NCBI GenBank assembly: GCA_030737835.1
Contig: CM060847.1
Location: forward strand, 11,856,704 to 11,920,703
Direction: 5' to 3'
From: Acorus gramineus
Taxonomy: Eukaryota > Streptophyta > Magnoliopsida > Acorales > Acoraceae
Length of the DNA stretch: 64,000 bases
The translations under genes and the position numbers were made by a program. The first letter of the stretch is position 1; every line of letters begins with the position of its first letter. Shown one piece after another: positions 24,916 to 34,663 of this stretch. The notes under the pieces are model-generated. The model saw only the letters and a list, made by a program, of their open reading frames with translations, had not been told where the DNA came from and searched no databases.

Positions 24916-25475
24916 TTGATATAATTATCTTTTTTGAATAGCTTATATCGTTAGTCAAATGAGGGTGTACAGAATGCAAGGATTGCACATATGATTTAAC
25001 ATTATCCAAAAATATTGGTATAACTAACATATATATCTCAACTGTATCGTCGCGAAAGGGAAGTTGCATTGCAAGAGTGCTACATTGATTCAAAATTTTC
25101 TATGGTTAGGTAGGCCAATTTGGAGATGAAGCAAACAAATGTGGTCAGCCACCACATGAATATATATAATTAAAGGAGCACATTTGATGGTAGAACAGTT
25201 GGTCCACTAGATTTCTATTAATTGACAATGAAAGAAGTACATGTTCTCCTTAAGCTCACATTAAATTATACCATTATAAATGGTGCAACTCAACATACTA
25301 GTATTAAAAAAAGGATTAACCTTGACATTGACCCAATCCTCACCCAAAGTAAGATTTGTGAGAGTTGTTGGAGATCAATTTTATTTTAAATGTATAAAAC
25401 AGTTTGGTTGGCATGTTTGCATGTTTGTTGATGCTTTGCTCATGGAATACCATTCCTTCAAAGTCACAAATGCTT
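24916..25475. other. Intergenic left of the LPP tandem duplication
   Basis: No gene is supported. The open frame 25280-25606 crosses the duplication boundary at 25476 and is not conserved in the second unit, so I reject it. Confidence 0.4.
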
Positions 25476-25691
25476 CAAAAACAAACAGCTTCCCATATAT
25501 ACTTCTTAATATTTATAATGTCACTAACTTCCACAAAATCAAATCATGTGTACAGCAAACACTAAAAAGAAAATTTGTAAGAGGCAACAAACATGAACAA
25601 GTGTAATCACCAGATATTACAAAAAAAAAAAAAGATCATCATGGCTGTAGTTAAAACTTAAAACGACGAATTACAAGGCTGAATATACAAA

Positions 25692-28600
25692 TTAGACGTC
25701 ATGATAACATATGTTACTTCCAGCTTCAAGATCCTCAAGTGTGGAGTTGGAGTTCTTAGGTTGTTGGAGCGTTACGACAGTCAATGCCCTGTCTGCATTG
25801 AAGCTGTTTGCAGTGTTTGCTTGGCGAATGCTACCTCCAGTCTCCTCCAACAAGCGAAAATACGTGTAAGTTCCCCAACCTAAGCACCAAAACAACCATA
25901 AAACCATCAGTGAATATCTTATGATGAATCAACTGTCATCAGAGGGGGTCTAATAAATTCCTCATTTGCAATTTCTTTTGTATGTACCACGAGACAACAA
26001 TACTAGTACGCTTGTTGCAGTTATCAGCTTCACATGGATTGTAATCAAGACCATCATTAGTTTCATCAAAACCAGATTTAGTGTCAGAAGGAATTAGATT
26101 ATGCAATGATACGCGTAGTTATTGACCACATCGTCATGGTCCTAGTTGCTAGTTTACCCAACAAATCTAAGGTGATAATGTGCAACAAAAGGTTTCCTGA
26201 TTTGCTCGGCGATTTTTTGAGAGCAGAATATACTATATGCAGAGGAGACAAGTAAAAAAATTGGCACAGTTCTTCTTGATTTGAATAAAACATGCCACCT
26301 TTCACAATATGAGATATCCAGACAATTATACAAGAACCATTTCTTATCAGCAAATCAGTGCTTGTGACACTACAGAACAAGGAAAATGTCAGATATAATA
26401 CATTATTAAATGTTTTCTCATGAACAAAAGGGGGGAGAGAATTGATTACTGTAGACAACATTGAAATTATATTTTAATACGTCTTCCCTCTTGAAATTGA
26501 TCAACATTCTCTAAACATTAGACAAAAAATACAGCAATTTTTTTTTTATCTATTTCCACTTTGCATAGCTTTTTCCCTAACATTAGTATGACACTGCCAC
26601 TCCCAACTCCACAGAATGGAGAGATTTGACACATTCACAGCTGATGTCAAATATTGTTAAACCTATGAATACATCATTGTTTCTAGGATTAAATATAGGT
26701 ATGCTATGTTGTCAAATTTTCGGTAAATGTAAGTTCCTTTAAGTTGTTTATTAGTAAGATTTGCTAAAAAGTGACAAAGAATTACCAAATATAAATAAGC
26801 AGGAAATAGTGGAAGGTATTAGGTACTTATCCCTCGTATATGGCTCCAAGCAACAAGGTTACACCAGTAAATATTGGACATTTGCTGGTGTCATCATTTG
26901 TTTTACTTCGTGACGGGTAAGCATAAGTAGATTAAATAAAATCACATTTCAAGATTTTACTCGATTTCTGGTGACATAAAATTGTCCTAAGACATGGACA
27001 ATAAAATCACTTCTTTCTTTCTGTAAAATTAAGAATACACAAATGGACAAAAAACAATATATACGAGCGAGAATCACAATGCACAGATTATATTCATGGA
27101 TAACTCCCTTACGTGCATGTAAAGAAATAAAGAATCAACATTCTTCTTCTCTCAAATTTTGTGCAATTTGGGTGACACACAAGAATCAACAATTTAATAG
27201 ACTTTCTTGAGCATACATGAATTCTTGTACGGAGTCACATATCTCACTAGTTGAAAAACTTAATTAAAGAAACTTCATTATTCATATCAATGCAGATAAA
27301 CTTCGATTCTCTATGTACTCCTGTAGCCACATACATATAAATGAAGATGTATGTAGAATGTAGTCATGCAAAAGAAATGGTCTAAACAAGTACAACAATT
27401 TCTTATTCTCCATGTAAAATAGATGTTCGGTGTGCCCGAAGAAGAAAAAAAAACAAAGCACTTCACAATGGCTTCATTAAAAATAGGTTGATGCATAAAC
27501 TGTAAAGTCACAGTATCAAAACTAGGCGAAAATGAATAAATCGTGCAACTTCCATAGCTCATATAAACAAGTTAACTGGACATATACATTGATTTTCAAG
27601 GCCTGGCATGGATGATCTAAAACACATGCATTTATCTTCGATGAGTAGAGTGTAAGGAAGTAGATCAAAGCATTGCTTAATATGTATTATTCAATTACAT
27701 GGATAAACACACTAAAGGCGGTCAACATCGTCACATCACATTGCTTACCATCTTCATGATAGGGAGCAGGGAAGAACTGCAGATAGCAAAACGTGGCGAC
27801 CACGACGCCTGAAAGGGAACATCATAAGGGGGAGGGGGGATTCAACATCAAGGTTTAAACAAAATAATCAACACTTATCTAACCATACACAATGACCAAT
27901 CACTGCTACAAACCTAGGAGGCCTCCAGCAAATACATCCTCCCAATGGTGCCAGTAGTCATTCACCTGTGATATACCAACAAGAGCTGCGACAAGCAGTG
28001 GAAGAAAGAGGAGGCAGAGTTTACTGACATGACCCTTGTTATCAAATACTTTCGTCTTCCCTGACAAATATAATGCGAGAAAACCAAGGCCAGCAAAAGA
28101 CCCTGCATAATGAAAGTTAAAATGTCAGATTTTGTTCCTTCATGTGGAATACTAAAAAAACATTTCTGAATATTGTTTACAGCCCAACATTGCATTAGTC
28201 TGATCCTATAAATACTTTGAAATGTTATCCGAATAAATGACACACCTCATATGTAACAAGTAAAAACAAAACTTGAGCTGAACTACAAAAGGGAAAAATG
28301 TGATCCTAGACTTTCTAATATAAATACTCATCCACTTAAAATTGCTATGTTGGAGCTTGAATGAAAGACTTTTCCCCTGTTTGGGGTGCAGAATAAGGGT
28401 CAGATAAGGTATGAAGATTCAAAAAACTCAATTGGTTTGGAAGAATAAAACCCGATAACTATGCTCAGATAAATTAGTATTGACAAAAATTCCAAGGGGA
28501 GGCTGGAATAACCTATCCATGCCTCCTCCAATCCAAAAAAGGACCAACGACGAAATTAATGATTACAAAATAAGAAAAGTGCAACCAAACAGAAACTATC

Positions 28601-29640
28601 CCAATAGGCTATTGGCGATAGCTATATATATCCCTGAATACCAAACTATCCCTGATAAGACCATGTTGCACCCCAAACAGGGGCTTTGTGACTAACAAGA
28701 AAATGAATCATTTATGCCCCTTACATGAAGTATGACCACTTGGAAAGCTCTTATGTCCCTCCCTTATGAAGCTTGCCACTCCCTTACAAATGACATTTCC
28801 TGTCACTTGATCATATACCTGCCAATAATGCACTTATCAGATGGGCTGAGCTAGGCTTTAAGGTAAAGAAGTTATACCATTAATAAAATCCTATCTGAAT
28901 AGAACTCACATCTTTTCCATCAGGAAAACAACGCCAGAAAAAGTCTGGCCGTGGTCGTCCAACTGCATCCTTGATTGCATCCGTTGTAACTCCAGTTATC
29001 AGCACAGAAAAAAAGAGGCCTATTGTTGCACAAGGTTCACATAACAAGCTCATAAATGTTTTTTATATGTTAAATGTTCATATTTAATAATTATACAATG
29101 AAAATATAGTTACCTAGTATTGAATGGTGCAAATCAAAGACGTCTCTCCTAAGATAATAGAAGACAAGAAAAATGGCAATTGGCAACAATACTGCAATCA
29201 TCTAAGAAAATCACGCGGTTAAAGTCAAAATTGGTATTTGCTTAATGTAAAATTTCATATCTGACATGGAGGAATTTAGTTAAATATAAACTCCTCAATA
29301 AGCATCAGATATTCAGATGTTCACAATAATCAGATGGCTATAGAGTGAATCAATTATCATGAAAAATTGGTTGTAATAATTATATAGGACCACAGATGGC
29401 TGGTTATGGTGTGATGAAACCTACCGCAACAACCCAAATTGGAACTGTGTTTCTTTGCATTGGATATTTTAAATCACTCATCATATCCTTTCCCACAAAA
29501 CGATAGAATGGATCGATAATATTCAAAATGACCTCCACAATGATGAGTAGTGTAAGCGAGAACCAATCATGCATATGTGTCCTTGCCAGCTGAATTCCAT
29601 GAGTTCTTATTGTGTGCACACCCAGCTGAACTTCTCTCAT
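25692..29640 (-). CDS. LPP: Lipid phosphate phosphatase B, motif 3 Arg replaced by Gln
   Basis: Seven coding exons, minus strand: 29640-29425, 29201-29114, 29019-28910, 28818-28725, 28102-27914, 27808-27749, 25879-25692. They join to 314 residues with the same phases as A and C. Motif 1 (KDAVGRPRP) and motif 2 (PSGH) are intact. Motif 3 reads [12 protein letters not shown]: Gln215, encoded at 27966-27968, replaces the Arg that A and C keep. Mutating this Arg in mammalian LPP1 abolishes nearly all activity, so B is probably inactive or much weakened. B also departs where A and C agree: DPFYRF for [14 protein letters not shown] for [15 protein letters not shown] for VPFWAVP, and GVTTD for GVITD. 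Its C-terminus ends [11 protein letters not shown] where C ends EAGRR. The reading frame is fully open and the splice sites are good, so it may still be expressed. Tandem sister of C. Confidence 0.92.
28377..28684. mobile_element. MITE in an intron of LPP B, shared with LPP C
   Basis: The ends are cccctgtttggggtgca and its inverted counterpart tgcaccccaaacagggg, a near-perfect 17 bp terminal inverted repeat. The homologous intron of C holds the same element at 37319-37650 with decayed ends, so it inserted before the tandem duplication. A flanking ctttt/ctttg pair is the only target duplication candidate. The small ORF at 28480-28695 lies mostly inside it. Confidence 0.8.
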
Positions 29641-30859
29641 ACTGACCTGGAGAAACATATGCAAATAAAATCAGCGTGAATTTGTTAGCCAGATTCAACT
29701 CAAATGGAAGGAAAATGGAGTTACACAACTATAATTCAATAAGAAGGTAGATGCACCATCATCACACACCCTTTGATATGTTAAACATAGTTCATAATAA
29801 ATCATCTAATTCAAGTATCCAAATACATAACAAAATACAGGGGTAAACCAGAATTGCCTGGCCCAATCATGATAAAAAAAAATTAAAAAAAGGAACAAGA
29901 CTTCATTAGAATAGAGTGAAGTAAAATGTGAGAAATTATTGGATTGAGAAGGCAACAAATATGTGCTTCTCTCTACTATCAAAATGACATACTAGAATAG
30001 AGTGAAGTGTTAAGATATTTGACTGACATCAAAATCAGAAATGTGGCAACTGTGACATAAGATAAGGTAAATGAGATACTTTCCAACATTATATTAAAGA
30101 ATAAATGCAAACAATTTAGCAGAAATATCTTCATTCAATGTGCTTAGCACTTTCTAATCACAGTAATCAAATAACATCCTCATCGATCCTCATTATTGAA
30201 CCTAAACATATCATATATGGGTTAAAGACTATACAAGCAACGTAAAATGGTATGATAATTACTTAACACAAGAATCGTCAAGATGGTCTCACAGCCTGAG
30301 TATATTATATATAAATTATATCCCAATGAACACTCTCAGCTTATGATATGTTTGTGTAACTAAACCCCCATAAGGCTAGTATTACTACCCAACCAAGTTT
30401 CCTAATATTAATGCTTTTAACGGAATTGCATAATTGAGCTCAGCCGTCCAGTTCCAAACTGAAATGTTAATACAATTCACCTTCTTTTCTCACACCCTTT
30501 GTACAACTTGTGACCATGAAAAAAAAATCCCCAATCATGTTATGTCCTTTATAATACCAAGCCAACTTTCCTTCTGAATTCAAACCATATACTTCAAGTA
30601 TACTTGAAGGAACACCAGCATAAATAGAGATTGAAGCAATGTTCTACAGACTACATATTATTTAATCCACAAATTCAAAAAATGTGAAACACCAACTCTT
30701 TACAATCTTACACTAAAAAATGAACTTGTAATCAAATCATTTCAACAAACTAAACTTCCTATAAAAAAAAGCACACCCAATTAGCACTCTTGTACTACTA
30801 CTCTCACCCATGATCAGAAGAGTAATACATGCCTTCTTAAACAACATGTAAACTGCAAA

Positions 30860-30951
30860 CCGAGCTTTGGGAAAGTCGGCTAGCACCTCCTCTCCATAAT
30901 GGAGGTCAAGGGATCAAACCCTTGGGGCACCAATCTTTGGAAAAAAAAAAA
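30860..30951 (+). mobile_element. SINE insertion in the 5' UTR intron of LPP B
   Basis: Blocks gagctttggg, gtcggctagcacct, ggaggtcaagggatcaaacc and ggggcaccaat are followed by a 12-base A-tail. The matching place in unit 2 (about 39511-39531) has uninterrupted aacaacatgtaaaccagtga, an empty site. In B this sequence is split, with acatgtaaac before and acatgtgaac after the insert, giving an approximate 10 bp target duplication. It is antisense to LPP B. Confidence 0.8.
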
Positions 30952-31183
30952 ACATGTGAACCATTGATCACAAGATAACCAACTTGTACTACATCATTGG
31001 GAAAAAAAGGCTCCTTGTAGCCTCAAGTAGAGAAATTCAAAAAAAAATAATGCACCACTATCAGTCTACACACAAAAAACTGAAAAATATAAAAACATTC
31101 AAACAAAGAAGCGAGAACACATACAAAGAAACAGACCATGTTATGTTCAGAGGACAAGAAACTCATTCAATATTGATACATAC

Positions 31184-31480
31184 CTTATCTTGAGAAGAAT
31201 CAATTGCAGACAAAATGGACAGTTAGAAAAAACAAAAAGATGAAAAATGTTGGTTGGTCCTGGGCACTTCTTTCTGGAATAAAAGTGAAAGCAGAGTGAG
31301 AGAAAGAGAGTGTGGTTGAGTTTCAAATGGGGAAGGGCTATTCCCACCATCCTCATTTTTTGGGGTGTGGGTTTGAAAAACTGAGATGGAGTGAGGGAGG
31401 GAAGGGGAGTAGAGGGTGGGTGGGGTAGTGGTTTTGAAAAAGAGGGTGGGGGGAATATCCCCTCCCAACAATTAAACATC
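31184..31480 (-). promoter_or_regulatory. Probable 5' UTR exon and core promoter of LPP B
   Basis: The first coding exon of B begins at an acceptor six bases before the ATG (29646). A donor, aag|gtatgt, lies at 31184 on the minus strand and its counterpart in C at 39746. The region above is CT-rich on the sense strand, as plant leaders are. The first intron is about 1.5 kb. Confidence 0.5.
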
Positions 31481-31537
31481 GGATTTTTTTTTTTTTATGG
31501 GAGGGTCCCCGTCTCTAGTAATAGATATTTTTTAAAA

Positions 31538-32069
31538 GGGAAAAATCCAAATAACCCCTTATAAATTGATTGAAATCTATATGACCCCTGACTTTTCTTA
31601 AAATTCATATAACCTTTGAAAACATTTAATAAATCTAAATAACTTCCTGAATGAAATTTTCATTAACAGATGGTGAATATTTTGTGAATATTTTATTTGA
31701 TTAATCTTGATTAAAAACACAATATATTAAAAACCTCCTAGAATGTGTTAAAAATGTGAAAAATCTTATAAAAATGACGATTTTATCCCTCTAAATTGAT
31801 TATAAAACATTTTCAGAATGAATAAAATCGTAATTTATAAAAGATTTTCTATATTTTTAATACATTGTAAAAAAATTTTGATATACTGTGTTTTCATCTA
31901 GGGTTAACCAAACAGAATAATCACAAAATATTCATCATATGTCAACGAAAATTTTATTAAAAGGGTTATTTAAATTTACTAGATATTTTCAGAGAATTAT
32001 ATGGATTTCAAGAAATGTCCGAGGGATTATATAAATTTGAATTAGTTTACAGTTGTACGGATTTTTCCC
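31538..32069. mobile_element. Mutator-like MITE in the LPP B upstream region
   Basis: It starts gggaaaaatccaaataaccc and ends with the inverted form at 32069. The direct repeat ttttttaaaa (31528-31537, 32070-32079) flanks it. Its terminal sequence is the same family as 5991-6920. It separates the leader of LPP B from the conserved ACGTGGC block at 32131. No ORF. Confidence 0.8.
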
Positions 32070-32130
32070 TTTTTTAAAAAATATCTACAATTTCTCTGTG
32101 TGTATAAGAGATATTGGAATAATGAAAGAG

Positions 32131-32282
32131 GCCACGTAAGCATTCACTTGAATACGTGGCACTCTCTGAGAATTTTCGTCGGGCCTGCGTGGCACTGAAT
32201 GGTTTGAGTTCCAAGAACACTATCTGTGGGCCTGGTGTCCCAACAGTTGTTTCGGCCCATGGGGCTACATTGTATCGTGCCT
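32131..32282 (-). promoter_or_regulatory. Conserved upstream block of LPP B with paired ACGTGGC sites
   Basis: gccacgta (32131-32138) and its exact inverse tacgtggc (32153-32160) are separated by 14 bases. A third gcgtggca and a site II-like ggcccat follow. The corresponding block upstream of LPP C (42644-42785) preserves both half-sites and the 14-base spacing while the surrounding DNA has changed a great deal. ACGTGGC is the core bound by ABA-response bZIP factors in plants. That role here is inferred. Confidence 0.55.
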
Positions 32283-32364
32283 CTCCCTTGATAATTTGAT
32301 GGAGGAAAATGATACGTCGAGACCCATTACAACCCAATTATAATCCACATTGTTTTTTTTTTTT

Positions 32365-32510
32365 TTTTTTTAAATCATACACTCTCACATTCAAGTGCAT
32401 ATTGTTATATGAAATAAAGTATACATGTGCAATAATATATTTTTCTTTATTTTAAAAAAATGATAAATTTTTTAATGTCATATTTGTGTATAAATTGAAG
32501 AATATTGTAT
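32365..32510 (-). repeat. Interspersed repeat, gtagtatatact family, fragment
   Basis: On the minus strand, tatactttatttcatataac and gtgtatgattta match the right half of the copies at 8505 and 51062. It lies next to a T20 run. Confidence 0.45.
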
Positions 32511-32894
32511 TCATATCCACCAAATCCAATGAAATATTTCTGTTAATGGGTTTTTTTGCATATATACCCCTAAAAAATCACATTTTATCAAAATACTCTT
32601 AATGATTTGTTATTTTTAGTAATACCCCTCAAAGGGTTTAAATGATGCATGAATACCATTTTTTAATTCATTTGAGGGATATTGATGATTTTAAAGTTTC
32701 AAATGAAAATTTTTGAAAACACAAGGTTTATTGAGTGATATATATGCAACAAGTCTTTTTTAGTTGTGATATATCCCTTTCATTTGTAACTTCAAAACAA
32801 ATTTTATTAACAATGAATCAATGATATTATATCACATAAAAGTGAATTGAAAAAAATGAGAATTTTTAGATAACTATTGTTATCAATAAATGAC

Positions 32895-33110
32895 TACATC
32901 CTTTTTTTTTTTTTTTTTACTTTTTTTTTTTGGTAGTACAAAGGTCTGAATAGGGCGATACAACAATCCCAATACAGACTTAGATCAAACATGGACCTCT
33001 GAAAAAAACTGTGGGCCAGGCCCACGGAAACCAGCCCAATTGAGCTGTACTATCTTTTTCTTTCACCTTGCTTGAAGCAAGGATTGACCCCCACAGTATT
33101 CACCCCAAAA
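32895..33110 (-). mobile_element. Possible SINE-like retroelement
   Basis: On the minus strand a GC-richer segment of about 190 bases ends in an A-tail (the plus-strand T-runs at 32902-32931). It contains gggggtcaatccttgcttca, vaguely like a B box. gactac occurs on both sides and may be a remnant of a target duplication. The evidence is thin. Confidence 0.3.
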
Positions 33111-33133
33111 AGTAGGGACTACTTTTTATTTTA

Positions 33134-33613
33134 GGGTGATACGTCTATGCAAACATAGGTAATCTCATATAAATTCTTATTAAAATTGAGATAAATGTAC
33201 AAATCCCTGAAAACTCACAATAACATAATTATCATCCCTATGTTAATTTTTATTCAAATGTAACAGAATATTATTATAATATTTCATTACCATATAATTG
33301 TGTAGACATTACAATCCCTATAAACAATCATAAAGACAAATTAATCTTTACAAAAGACCAAATTTTCCATGTAGGACTTTTAAATTTCTACATTATGAGG
33401 GAGGCATTGTTTGGAAGGGTAAATAAGTTGGGAACAATTTAGTCATTTCTCAGTATAAATTAGTGATAACTATGATAGGTTGCCAGGTTGGAGGTGACAG
33501 CAAAGACGTATATGAATTTTTTGAGTTTTCAAATACTTGTACATCTATCCCATATTTAACAAGAACTTATATGAGATTATCCATGTTTATAAGGACATGA
33601 ATTTCTTTAACCC
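33134..33613. mobile_element. Mutator-like MITE, decayed relative of 41345-42365
   Basis: The left end aligns with gggttaaagacatctaagtc of the element at 41345 and the right end with its inverse. A perfect 9 bp direct repeat, tttatttta, flanks it (33125-33133, 33614-33622). It is absent from the equivalent part of unit 2, so it arrived after the duplication or was lost there. Confidence 0.8.
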
Positions 33614-34663
33614 TTTATTTTATTGATGGTTTGTTCTTGAAGATTTATTAACTATTCATATTATATTATTCAATGGGTTGTAGGGATATGGGTGGGGTTG
33701 ATTTATTTTATTATTAAAAAATATTCACTTGGATTAAAGGGTAAAACATCATATTATTTTATTTTTTTATTTTCGATGGTGGATTTTTCATAAAGAATTA
33801 TTAACATATCATATTATTTTTTAATTTTATTTCCCCGGACATCCAGTGTAGGTGAAGATTTATTTCACTAATCAACATATTTCATTAAATAAAATATATA
33901 AATTCAAAAAGTCAAAACATGTATAAATCACAAAAAAGTTGTAAAAAAATTATCCTAACATTTTCTATCGATATTATAAACATAAAAACAAATCCTCAAA
34001 ACACTTGAGAATTATAGCAAATATTGCCCATAAGCTGCTCTTAACATTAACCTGAAAGATTATATACACAAAATATATATATATCACCAAAACCAATGTA
34101 ATGCATGTAGACAGTCACTGTTTTTTTCTTTATAATAAGTTTCTTTTTGACGAGGACTATTGTGTTAACATGACATAGTCAGGGAACATTACACCTAAGA
34201 TGTCAATTGGAAAAGAAAAAAAACAAAGGTCTCCTGCATTGGGTGCCTCAAAAGTCTTTGTTCTATATATTCCTTCTCTGGTATCTTAACTTAGGCCAGG
34301 TAGGACATAAATCAATATTATTTAATGATAATTCTGTCACTCACTTTTAGTCCCTTATTCAAGTTGCATGCAGTACTGAGTCCATGAAAGCTGTTCTGGC
34401 TGTTGAATGTATTTGTCTTATTCTGACAAAAACAAACAGCTCCCATATATACTTGTAAATAATGTTTGTGATATCACTAATTTGCACAAAATCAAATCAT
34501 GTGTACAGCAAACACTAAAAAGAAAATTTGTAGGTGGCAACGAACATCAACAAGTGTAATCACCAGATATTGCAAAAAAAAAAAAAAAAAGATCATCATG
34601 GTTGTAGTTAAAACGACGAATTACAAGGCTGAATATACAAACCAGAAGACATGATATCATATG

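Larger units (their letters stand above)
25476..34432. repeat. Tandem duplication, unit 1 (contains LPP B)
   Basis: Unit 1 aligns with 34427-43840 over exons, introns, 3' UTR and upstream region. The offset is about 8955 bases at the 3' ends of the genes and grows with later insertions in unit 2. The left edge, the internal junction and the right edge all carry caaaaa (25476-25481, 34427-34432, 43835-43840), suggesting a short-homology origin of the duplication. Confidence 0.9.

Noticed and set aside
25280-25606. 108-residue frame as a gene
   Set aside because: It crosses the duplication boundary at 25476, is not kept in unit 2 and has no recognisable domain.
30880-30920. tRNA gene, because of A/B box-like sequence
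   Set aside because: No cloverleaf or anticodon arm can be drawn, and the A-tail and target repeat show it is a SINE.
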